Positions 58,089 through 64,000 of a stretch of 64,000 bases of DNA are shown piece after piece. A program made the position numbers and the translations under genes. Source of the stretch: Fibrobacter sp. UWB16 (GTDB lineage Bacteria; Fibrobacterota; Fibrobacteria; Fibrobacterales; Fibrobacteraceae); assembly GCF_900215325.1 (NCBI RefSeq), contig NZ_OCMS01000001.1, positions 124,001 to 188,000 of the forward strand, written 5' to 3'. Each line of letters starts with the position of its first letter. Within the stretch, counting starts at the first letter, position 1. The notes below the pieces were generated by a model, which worked only from the letters and a program-made list of their open reading frames with translations, was not told the origin of the DNA and made no database searches.

Positions 58089-59114
58089 ATGAATCTGCAT
58101 TTTTTCAAGACAGTTTTTGCGGTGGCGCTGGTGGCGGGCGCGGGTTGTTTTTTCGGTTGCTCTTCGGAAAAGGCTCCCGAGGTTGAGAACAACACGCTTG
58201 TCAACGTGTCTTACGACCCGACTCGTGAATTCTATTCCAATTACAATCATATTTTTATGAAGCATTGGAAAGAGGCGACCGGCAAGGATGTGAAAATTAC
58301 GCAGTTTCATGGCGGTTCGGGCAAGCAGGCGCTTGAGGTGGTGAACGGGCTTGAAGCGGATGTGGTCACGCTCGCGCTGGAATACGACGTGAACATCGTC
58401 CGTGACGCAGGGCTTATTGAAAACGGCTGGGTCAAGGAATTTCCGCACAACAGCGCTCCTTACACTTCGACGATTGTGTTTCTCGTGCGCAAGGGGAATC
58501 CCAAGAAAATCAAGGACTGGAACGATCTCGTCAAGGACGGCATCGGCATCATCACGCCAGATCCCAAAACTTCGGGCGGTGCGCGCTGGAATTATCTCGC
58601 GGCCTGGGCTTATGCAGAAAAGCAGTTCAACGGCGACGAAGCGCAAATCAAGGGATTCATGAAGAAGCTATACCAGAATGTTCTTGACCTCGCTTCGGGG
58701 GCGCGCGGTTCTACAAATACGTTCATTGAAGAGCGCAAGGGCGATGTGCTGCTTTCTTGGGAAAACGAGGCATTCCTTTCGCTCAAGGACTACCCCAAGG
58801 ATTACGAAATCGTGATGCCGAGTGTGAGCATTTTGGCAGAGCCTTCTGTCGCGATTGTAGATAAGATTGTAGACAAACGCAACACGCGCAAACTTGCGAC
58901 GGAATACCTAAATTATCTATACTCTGACGAAGCGCAGCATGTTGCGGCAAAGCATCATTACCGTCCGACAAACAAGGCGATTCTTGACGAGTACAAAGAA
59001 TTCGATCAGAATGTCAATCTGATTACGATTGAGCATTTTGGCGGTTGGGAAAATGCACAGAAGACGCACTTTTCCGAGTATGGGATTTTCGACCAGATTT
59101 ACGAGAAAAATTAA
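58089..59114 (+). CDS. second sulfate-binding-type lipoprotein
   Basis: A 341-residue protein with lipobox GCFFGC. By eye it is about 80 percent identical to the binding protein at 47297 over its mature part (same [33 protein letters not shown] and [10 protein letters not shown] blocks), so a duplication. It has no permease beside it and lacks the shared sulfur promoter, having instead a different promoter with a possible Fur-type site. It may feed CysTWA under other conditions or bind a different oxyanion. The signal region has more G/C-ending Val/Ala codons than its neighbours. Confidence 0.93.
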   Translation: MNLHFFKTVFAVALVAGAGCFFGCSSEKAPEVENNTLVNVSYDPTREFYSNYNHIFMKHWKEATGKDVKITQFHGGSGKQALEVVNGLEADVVTLALEYDVNIVRDAGLIENGWVKEFPHNSAPYTSTIVFLVRKGNPKKIKDWNDLVKDGIGIITPDPKTSGGARWNYLAAWAYAEKQFNGDEAQIKGFMKKLYQNVLDLASGARGSTNTFIEERKGDVLLSWENEAFLSLKDYPKDYEIVMPSVSILAEPSVAIVDKIVDKRNTRKLATEYLNYLYSDEAQHVAAKHHYRPTNKAILDEYKEFDQNVNLITIEHFGGWENAQKTHFSEYGIFDQIYEKN

Positions 59115-59161
59115 GCATTTCAAAGCGCAAATAAAGTAACAAAATCCTAGTTATAGAAGCA

Positions 59162-59192
59162 CCTCGTTCAATAACTGAACGAGGCTTTTTTA
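59162..59192 (+). terminator. terminator after the second binding protein
   Basis: CCTCGTTCA-ATAAC-TGAACGAGG followed by CTTTTTT. Confidence 0.92.
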
Positions 59193-59208
59193 TAACAGCA
59201 AAACGCCC

Positions 59209-59282
59209 CTTTCCTATAGAAAATACCTATTAAAAGCCATATAAAATTAGTATTGGACAATTGCACATTTGCGTTCTATATT
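59209..59282 (+). promoter_or_regulatory. sulfur-island promoter 5 (second metY)
   Basis: TTAGTATTGGACAA ending 59260, 16 bases, TATATT 59277-59282, TGCGTTC before it. Upstream CCTATAGAAAA in register with the other copies. Confidence 0.85.
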
Positions 59283-59322
59283 TACCCACAAAATTTATAG
59301 GATTATGTACGGAGAATGTTGA

Positions 59323-60552
59323 ATGGATTTTAATACGACTTTATTGCATCATAATTTTGAAAGTGAACGAAGTACCGGCTCTACGCTTACCCCTATTTAT
59401 CAAGTCAGTGCATTTTCGCAAGAATCCGCAGAGAAACTCGAAGCTGTTTTTAACAATAGGGCTCCGGGTTTTGCATATACGCGCATTGGAAACCCCACGA
59501 CAGATTCTTTCGAAAGGCGCATTGCATCTCTTGAAAAGGGCATTGGCGCCATAGCCTGCTCGTCGGGCATGGCTGCCGTGACGATGTCGCTCTTGAACAT
59601 TTTGCAGTCCGGCGACGAAGTTATTGCAAGTACAGCGCTGTTTGGCGGCACGATCGACTTGTTCCACGATTTGGAAGCATTCGGCATTAAAACCCGTTAC
59701 GTCACAGAAGTTACCGCTGAGAGCGTTCGTTCGCAACTGAGCGATAAGACCAAGGCAGTTTTTACAGAACTTATCGGCAACCCGAAACTCAATGTCGTTG
59801 ATATTCAAAGCGTTGCAGATGTCGCACACGAAGCAGGCGTCCCGCTGATTGTCGACAGCACGACGGCAACTCCTTACCTTGTCCATCCTTTTGACTTTGG
59901 CGCAGATATCGTTGTCCACTCCTCTTCCAAGTACATCAACGGAAACGGCAGTGCCATCAGCGGCATCATCGTCGATAGCGGAAAATTCAAGTGGGATTAC
60001 ACCAAATACAAGGGCTTGGAAGAATACAAGCGCTTTAGCAAGTTCGCTTATCTCGCAAAGCTCCGCAACGGCGTCTGGCGCAATATTGGTTGTTGTCTCG
60101 CCCCCGCTACCGCATTCCTGAACTCGCTCGGGCTTGAAACTCTCGGACTCCGCATGGAACGCCTTTGCGATAACGCCTTGCAACTCGCTGAATTTTTGCA
60201 GGGTTTCGAAGGCATCAAGGTCAACTACCCCGCATTGAAGGGCAATCCCTATTACGATCTCGTTCAAAAGCAGTTTAACGGCAAGGGCGGCGCCATCATC
60301 TCGATTGACGCAGGCTCCAAGGAAAAGGCTTTCAAGCTCATCAACAACTTGAAATACGCTACAATAGCCACGAACATTGGCGACTTGCGCACACTCGTCA
60401 TCCACCCGGATAGCACGATTTTCACGCACAGTACCAAACTGCAAAAAGAAAACGCAGGCGTGTTCGAAGGCTCGATCCGCATCAGCGTAGGCATTGAAGA
60501 TATTGCCGACCTCAAGGAAGATTTCGAACAAGCTATAAAGCAGATTTCGTAG
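59323..60552 (+). CDS. second O-acetylhomoserine sulfhydrylase, thiocarboxylate-linked type
   Basis: A 409-residue PLP enzyme, distinct subfamily from MetY at 52681: FAYTRIGNPTTDSFERRIASLEKG, SSGMAAVTMSLLNI, PLP Lys in HSSSKYINGNGSAISG, and IRISVGIEDIADLKEDF. The genes after it (TusA-like, ThiS-like, ThiF-like, JAMM) are those of the Wolinella-type pathway in which MetY takes sulfur from the thiocarboxylate of the carrier HcyS to make homocysteine. That role is inferred from context. It has its own promoter (5) and a GGAG ribosome site. Confidence 0.9.
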   Translation: MDFNTTLLHHNFESERSTGSTLTPIYQVSAFSQESAEKLEAVFNNRAPGFAYTRIGNPTTDSFERRIASLEKGIGAIACSSGMAAVTMSLLNILQSGDEVIASTALFGGTIDLFHDLEAFGIKTRYVTEVTAESVRSQLSDKTKAVFTELIGNPKLNVVDIQSVADVAHEAGVPLIVDSTTATPYLVHPFDFGADIVVHSSSKYINGNGSAISGIIVDSGKFKWDYTKYKGLEEYKRFSKFAYLAKLRNGVWRNIGCCLAPATAFLNSLGLETLGLRMERLCDNALQLAEFLQGFEGIKVNYPALKGNPYYDLVQKQFNGKGGAIISIDAGSKEKAFKLINNLKYATIATNIGDLRTLVIHPDSTIFTHSTKLQKENAGVFEGSIRISVGIEDIADLKEDFEQAIKQIS

Positions 60553-60570
60553 AAGGACAGCCCCAAAAGG

Positions 60571-60612
60571 TGTCATTCTGAGCGAAGCGCAGCGTAGTCG
60601 AAGAATCCGCGA
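60571..60612 (-). repeat. palindromic element, GAATCC type
   Basis: TGTCATTCTGAGCG ... TCGAAGAATCCGC: read on the minus strand it ends in AGAATGACA. Confidence 0.7.
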
Positions 60613-60686
60613 GTAACCTATAAAAAATTTCAATAACTCAGCATAAAAATTAAGTATTGGACAAGTTAAAAAACGCGTTCTATATT
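60613..60686 (+). promoter_or_regulatory. sulfur-island promoter 6 (TusA/HcyS/HcyF/JAMM genes)
   Basis: GCATAAAAATTAAGTATTGG then ACAA ending 60664, 16 bases, TATATT 60681-60686, GCGTTC before it. Upstream CCTATAAAAAATTTCAATAA in register. Confidence 0.86.
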
Positions 60687-60717
60687 TAGCATCAAAATTA
60701 AAGTACGGAGATAAAAA

Positions 60718-60966
60718 ATGTCAGAAGAAATTAAAGTAGACGATACCGTCGACGTCACCGACGTCAAATGCCCCACTACATTTGTCAAGGCTAAAGTCGC
60801 TATCGAAGAACTTGACGAAGGTCAGATTCTCGCAATCCGTCTGAACGACGGCGAACCGGTGCAAAATGTGCCGCGTAGCCTCAAGGAAGAAGGTCACGAA
60901 ATCCTCAAGCTCAACGACAATCAGGACGGAACCTTTACGCTCTTTGTGAAAAAAGTCGGGGATTAG
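60718..60966 (+). CDS. TusA/SirA-family sulfur-transfer protein
   Basis: An 82-residue protein. The TusA fold is shown by VTDVKCPTTFVKAKVAIEELDEGQILAIRLNDGEPVQNVPRSL with sulfur-carrying Cys18; the usual CPxP is CPTT here. It would deliver persulfide sulfur to the ThiF-like enzyme or the carrier encoded downstream. TACGGAGATAAAA is the ribosome site. First gene under promoter 6; a palindromic element separates it from the carrier gene. Confidence 0.88.
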   Translation: MSEEIKVDDTVDVTDVKCPTTFVKAKVAIEELDEGQILAIRLNDGEPVQNVPRSLKEEGHEILKLNDNQDGTFTLFVKKVGD

Positions 60967-60977
60967 CCCCAAAAGGC

Positions 60978-61003
60978 GATCCCGGAATAAATCCGGGATG
61001 ACA
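60978..61003 (+). repeat. palindromic element
   Basis: GATCCCGGA-ATAAA-TCCGGGATGACAG hairpin between the TusA-like and ThiS-like genes, within the operon. Confidence 0.85.
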
Positions 61004-61038
61004 GCGAAAACAATTTAAACAAAAAAGGAATTTCAAAC

Positions 61039-61245
61039 ATGTTTATTACTGTTGCAGGAAACAAGAAAGAATTTAATGACGGCCTCACCGTTGCTCAACT
61101 CATTGAACAAGAAAAGGTCGAAACGCCGCAGTACGTGACCGTTTCCCTGAACGATGAATTTGTTGAAAACAACAATTTCGCAACCACCGCTCTCAAAGAC
61201 GGCGACAACGTCGAATTCCTCTACTTCATGGGAGGTGGTCAGTAA
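61039..61245 (+). CDS. ThiS/HcyS-type sulfur carrier protein
   Basis: A 68-residue ubiquitin-fold protein: FNDGLTVAQLIEQE, VTVSLNDEFVENNNF, ALKDGDNVEFLYFMGGG. It ends MGGGQ, that is, with one residue after the Gly-Gly. ThiS ends exactly at GG; the HcyS and QbsE types carry extra residues that a JAMM peptidase removes, and two JAMM genes lie downstream. The exposed Gly would be adenylated and turned into a thiocarboxylate. Its stop overlaps the ThiF-like start (TAATG). Confidence 0.88.
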   Translation: MFITVAGNKKEFNDGLTVAQLIEQEKVETPQYVTVSLNDEFVENNNFATTALKDGDNVEFLYFMGGGQ

Positions 61246-62054
61246 TGGCTTTTACTAACGAACAACTCGAACGCTATTCCCGCCACATCATCCTCAAGGA
61301 AGTGGGTGCAAAGGGCCAGAAGAAGCTTTTGAACGCCAAGGTGCTCGTCATTGGCGCAGGTGGCCTCGGTGCTCCTGTCGCTATGTACCTCGCCGCTGCT
61401 GGCGTTGGCACCATCGGCATTGCCGATGCAGACGTCGTTGACCTTTCCAATTTGCAGCGCCAGATTATCCACGCCACAAAGGATGTGGGCAAGCCCAAGG
61501 TGCAGTCCGCCAAGGAAACGATGGAAGCGATGAATCCGGATGTCAAGGTGATTACGTACCACACGTTCGTCACTAGCGACAACATCATGGACCTCATCAA
61601 GGATTACGATTTTATCATTGATGGAACCGACAACTTCCCGGCAAAGTTCCTCATCAACGACGCTTGCGTCATGGCCAAGAAGCCGTTCTCTCACGCGGGC
61701 ATTATCCGCTTCCAGGGGCAGCTCATGACGTACGTTCCGGGTCAAGGTCCGTGCTACCGCTGCGTCTTCAAGGAACCCCCTCCGAAAGATGCCGTGCCGA
61801 CTTGCAAGCAGGCAGGCGTGATCGGCGCTATGGGCGGTGTTATCGGTAGTTTGCAGGCGATGGAAGCCGTCAAGTACATTCTCGGTGTTGGCAATTTGCT
61901 CACGGGCTACTTGCTCACCTACAATGCGCTCACGATGGAATTCCGCAAGATCAAGCTCCCGACAAACACGAAGGATTGCGCAGTCTGCGGTGACCACCCG
62001 ACGATTGACCATCTGATCGACTACGAACAAGCCGTCTGTGAGATGAAGCACTAA
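61245..62054 (+). CDS. ThiF/MoeB-type E1-like activating enzyme (HcyF-like)
   Basis: A 269-residue adenylyltransferase. ATP site GAGGLG (residues 37-42), RQIIHATKDVGKPK, DGTDNF; catalytic Cys187 (VPTCKQAGVIG); Zn Cys pairs C170/C173 and C245/C248. It adenylates the C-terminal Gly of the carrier encoded just upstream, with sulfur probably from the TusA-like protein. No rhodanese domain. Coupled to the carrier gene. Confidence 0.93.
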   Translation: MAFTNEQLERYSRHIILKEVGAKGQKKLLNAKVLVIGAGGLGAPVAMYLAAAGVGTIGIADADVVDLSNLQRQIIHATKDVGKPKVQSAKETMEAMNPDVKVITYHTFVTSDNIMDLIKDYDFIIDGTDNFPAKFLINDACVMAKKPFSHAGIIRFQGQLMTYVPGQGPCYRCVFKEPPPKDAVPTCKQAGVIGAMGGVIGSLQAMEAVKYILGVGNLLTGYLLTYNALTMEFRKIKLPTNTKDCAVCGDHPTIDHLIDYEQAVCEMKH

Positions 62055-62089
62055 GCGAGTCGGAAGTAGGAAGTTGACAGTAGGAAGTG

Positions 62090-62161
62090 CCATGCCCGAT
62101 TTAATCGGGCATCACCCTTTCAACACAAGAAGGAGATTCCCGGTCGGAGCCGGGAATGACA
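62090..62161. repeat. two palindromic elements
   Basis: 62090-62115 (minus): CCATGCCCGAT-TTA-ATCGGGCATC. 62130-62161 (plus): GGAGATTCCCGG-TCGGAG-CCGGGAATGACAA, the second type found in ligA. Confidence 0.83.
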
Positions 62162-62246
62162 AACAAGGCGAATGTTGCGACAAAACGCTTGAGTTTTGGC
62201 ATAGCTGAGCCGCAAAATCAAGCCACGAAGTGGAATGACAAGCAAC
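62162..62246. repeat. diverged relative of the 165-bp repeat core
   Basis: AAGGCGAATGTTGCGACAAAA-CGCTTG-AGTTTTGGCATAGCTGAGCCG follows the same plan as the centre of the 165-bp repeats (GGCGA, GCGACA, a hairpin around GCTTG, CAT, TGAGCCG) with different stem bases. Confidence 0.55.
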
Positions 62247-62262
62247 AAAAAAAGGAATTTCA

Positions 62263-62673
62263 ATGATTACAATTTCAAAAGATGATTATCAAAAAATCCT
62301 GGAGCATGCCCAGAAGAACCTCCCCGAAGAGGCTTGCGGGCTGATTGCCGGGAAAATTGAGGGGAACGACAAGCATATTGAAAAGGTTTACCTGCTCACG
62401 AATATTGACCATTCCAATGAGCACTTTTCGCTTGACCCTAAGGAACACTTAGCCGCCATCAAGGATATGCGCCAAAACGGCCTATCCCCGCTTGGTAACT
62501 GGCATTCCCACCCCGAGTCCCCGTCGCGCCCGTCGCAAGAAGACAAGCGCCTCGCTTTCGACAGCAAGGCTAGCTACTTGATTCTTTCGCTGATGGATCG
62601 TGAAAATCCGGTGCTCAATTCGTTCCATATCGAAGGCGACAATGCCACGAACGAAGGCTTGGTGATCGGGTAA
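62263..62673 (+). CDS. JAMM/MPN+ metallopeptidase (HcyD-like)
   Basis: A 136-residue single JAMM domain: Glu22/23 (PEEACGLIAG), then His81-x-His83-x7-Ser91-x2-Asp94 (HSHPESPSRPSQED), the complete zinc and catalytic set. Such peptidases trim residues after Gly-Gly of sulfur carriers (HcyD, QbsD) or release Cys from CysO (Mec). Here trimming of the terminal Gln of the ThiS-like carrier is the likely role. It shares the leader AAAAAAGGAATTTCA with the carrier gene. A terminator-like hairpin follows. Confidence 0.92.
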   Translation: MITISKDDYQKILEHAQKNLPEEACGLIAGKIEGNDKHIEKVYLLTNIDHSNEHFSLDPKEHLAAIKDMRQNGLSPLGNWHSHPESPSRPSQEDKRLAFDSKASYLILSLMDRENPVLNSFHIEGDNATNEGLVIG

Positions 62674-62688
62674 AGGTCTCCGTACAAA

Positions 62689-62737
62689 CGGCGCCCCTGG
62701 GATCCTTCTGAAATTCCGATTCCGGGGGCGCTTTTTT
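62689..62737 (+). terminator. terminator-like hairpin between the two JAMM genes
   Basis: GCGCCCCTGG / CCGGGGGCGC, 10-bp stem, 21-base loop, then CTTTTTT. The second JAMM gene starts 16 bases later with no shared-type promoter, so it depends on read-through or an unseen promoter. Confidence 0.8.
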
Positions 62738-62752
62738 ATAGGGGAAATTTTA

Positions 62753-63160
62753 ATGATGGCCAAATATAGTAAAAACATTTATGAACAAATGGTTTTAGCA
62801 GCCAAAAAAGCATATCCGAACGAATGCTGTGGTATTTTGGTGGGTAAAAAGTCCGAACAGAGCGAAATCGAAGTGACCGAAATTCGCGAAGCCGAGAACC
62901 AGTTTCAAGGGCAAAAAGCAGTCCACTTCAAAATAGACCCGCTATACCTTTACCACTTGGAACAAGAACTTGAAACGCGCGGTCTTGAAATTGTCGGCAT
63001 TTACCATTCACACCCCGACTGCCCCGCCATTCTCTCCAAAGAAGACGAAAAATACATGGTCCCCGGCCTCGAATACGTCATCATGTCCGTACAAAACGGC
63101 GAAGTCGTGGATGTGAAAAGCTACAAGAAGGCGATGCCGCCACTCAATAGCAATAACTAA
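62753..63160 (+). CDS. JAMM/MPN+ metallopeptidase (Mec-like)
   Basis: A 135-residue JAMM domain: Glu24 (YPNECCGILVG), His85-x-His87-x7-Ser95-x2-Asp98 (HSHPDCPAILSKED). It differs clearly from the first JAMM protein (a Cys-Cys after the Glu). Mec-type enzymes cleave Cys from CysO-Cys. The CysO-like fusion encoded next suggests that role, or processing of the fusion itself. ATG 62753 or 62756; ribosome site GGGGAAA. Confidence 0.9.
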   Translation: MMAKYSKNIYEQMVLAAKKAYPNECCGILVGKKSEQSEIEVTEIREAENQFQGQKAVHFKIDPLYLYHLEQELETRGLEIVGIYHSHPDCPAILSKEDEKYMVPGLEYVIMSVQNGEVVDVKSYKKAMPPLNSNN

Positions 63161-63214
63161 TGAATATTGACCAATGACTAATAACCATAAACTATTGACC
63201 ACAGACCAACAGCT
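63161..63214. other. intergenic stretch with imperfect short repeats
   Basis: A run of TGACCA / ATGACTA / TAACCA words, with TATTGACCA occurring twice. No gene seen. Similar degenerate runs occur near other repeats in this window. Confidence 0.4.
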
Positions 63215-63288
63215 ATCTGTTATAGAAAAAATCAATAAGTCCGCATAAAAATTAAGTATTGGACAAACGCGTTTTTACGTTCTATATT
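63215..63288 (+). promoter_or_regulatory. sulfur-island promoter 7 (ubiquitin-fold/E1 fusion)
   Basis: GCATAAAAATTAAGTATTGG then ACAA ending 63266, 16 bases, TATATT 63283-63288, ACGTTC before it. Upstream TTATAGAAAAAATCAATAA in register. Confidence 0.85.
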
Positions 63289-63364
63289 TCAGCACGAAAA
63301 AATCCTACAACTATTGTGGGAAAATTTGTACGGAACAACCACTTTTTAATGTACGGAGAAAAAA

Positions 63365-64000
63365 GTGAGAATTTATATATCAGCAACCCTTAGGAATTTC
63401 TTCGGGAAAAACGCGCAAGTCAGCGTCCCCGAAAACACGGTTAGAAAGGCTCTCGCCAATTTAATAAGTACTTATCCAGAAGGAGAAAAAGTCCTTTTTG
63501 ATGAAAACAACAAGCTCAGAAGTTTCATCAAGATCTACCTCAACGGCAAGAATTTGAACGTCGATACACTCTGGGACGCCACACTTGAAGACGATTCCGA
63601 AATTTTGCTTTTGCCCGCCATCGCAGGCGGCGCACCGATTGAAGAATCGCAAAGCAAACACGTCGAAAGCTTGATTTCTGACGAAAGACGCAAGGAAGTC
63701 GCTTTTGACGATAGCGAAATTGAACGCTTCGGCAAGCACCTGATGCTCAAAGACATCGGCGTCAAGGGCCAAAAGCGCATCAAGGCCGCAAAAGTCGTCG
63801 TCATTGGCGTTGGCGCACTCGGCTCTCCGGTGATCCAGTATCTCGCCGCCGCAGGCGTTGGCACCATCAAGGCCATCGACTTCGACGAAGTCTCGCTCGA
63901 AAACTTGCAAAGCCAGGTATTGCACGGCACACGCGACGTCAAGCGTCCGAAGGTCGCCTCTGCAAAGGACAAAGTCAAAAACATCAACAAGAATATCGTC
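63365..64000 (+). CDS. CysO-like sulfur carrier fused to an E1-like activating enzyme (partial)
   Basis: Open to the right edge; 212 codons are visible. The start is GTG 63365 with GGAG at 63355-63358. Residues 1-89 are a MoaD/ThiS/CysO ubiquitin fold ending LLLPAIAGG (Gly88-Gly89), as in CysO. Residues 90-117 are a polar linker. From about 120 the E1 domain starts (RFGKHLMLKDIGVKGQKRIKAAKVVVIGVGALGSP, ATP site 148-153). So the carrier glycine is internal, followed by APIEES. It must either be cut after Gly89 (JAMM peptidases are next door) or work in some other way. Likely part of cysteine synthesis by protein thiocarboxylate; the rest of the gene lies outside. Confidence 0.88.
   Translation, partial: MRIYISATLRNFFGKNAQVSVPENTVRKALANLISTYPEGEKVLFDENNKLRSFIKIYLNGKNLNVDTLWDATLEDDSEILLLPAIAGGAPIEESQSKHVESLISDERRKEVAFDDSEIERFGKHLMLKDIGVKGQKRIKAAKVVVIGVGALGSPVIQYLAAAGVGTIKAIDFDEVSLENLQSQVLHGTRDVKRPKVASAKDKVKNINKNIV

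Noticed and set aside
59341-60633. A 430-codon minus-strand frame opposite the second metY
   Set aside because: A codon-bias shadow; the plus-strand protein has the full PLP enzyme motifs.
61039-62054. The ThiS/ThiF pair as thiamin synthesis genes
   Set aside because: No thiG, thiC, thiE or thiH nearby; the carrier ends in GGGQ rather than GG, and the neighbours are MetY, TusA-like and JAMM genes.

Overview
The window looks like a chromosomal segment of Fibrobacter (phylum Fibrobacterota), an anaerobic gut cellulose degrader. The evidence is a lipoprotein with two FISUMP domains (18587-20248), several lipoproteins with poly-Ser linkers, Fibrobacter-like codon use, and strictly anaerobic biosynthetic enzymes. 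No phage, plasmid or CRISPR array is seen.

Layout. 1-1019: end of a leucine operon (leuC, leuD). 1176-2947: a lipoprotein gene broken by an in-frame TGA, two 54-codon antitoxin-like genes, and a hicAB pair whose hicA appears frameshifted. 3032-8019: envelope and housekeeping genes (L,D-transpeptidase, acetyltransferase, PH-domain protein, sodB, two anchored unknowns). 8136-17006: a cell-surface polysaccharide cluster (glycosyltransferases, a Wzx-type flippase, a DegT-family sugar aminotransferase, an acyltransferase), tRNA-Lys and a PorV/PorQ-like protein. 17240-36594: gapA, the FISUMP protein, a large TPR-transglutaminase lipoprotein, an SpmAB-like fusion, a GGDEF/EAL protein, mntP, ligA, a CobW GTPase and rmuC. 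36914-40231: a trp operon start with a leader peptide, an attenuator, trpE and a trpG-trpD fusion.

40371-64000 is the most unusual part: a sulfur island of about 24 kb. It encodes (i) assimilatory sulfate reduction by CysDN, an AprBA-type APS reductase and a small siroheme sulfite reductase; (ii) an outer-membrane channel, a sulfate-binding lipoprotein and CysTWA; (iii) MetY with a methyltransferase and a DMSP-lyase-like cupin; (iv) biotin synthase and a second binding protein; (v) a second MetY followed by TusA-like, ThiS-like, ThiF-like and two JAMM peptidase genes, matching the protein-thiocarboxylate (HcyS) homocysteine route; and (vi) a CysO-like ubiquitin-fold protein fused to its E1-like activating enzyme, cut by the window end. 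Seven promoters in this island share one architecture of about 75 bp: an A/T-rich upstream box, TATTGGACAA, exactly 16 bases, then TATATT. They define a regulon inside the window.

A second theme is small palindromic elements, about 20 copies of several related hairpins ending in ATGACA. Most lie between genes, but two pairs sit in frame inside genes (ligA and a NodZ-like glycosyltransferase). There is also a 165-bp structured element present in two copies about 96% identical. Several genes have a -10 box only 6-12 bases before the start codon and may be leaderless.
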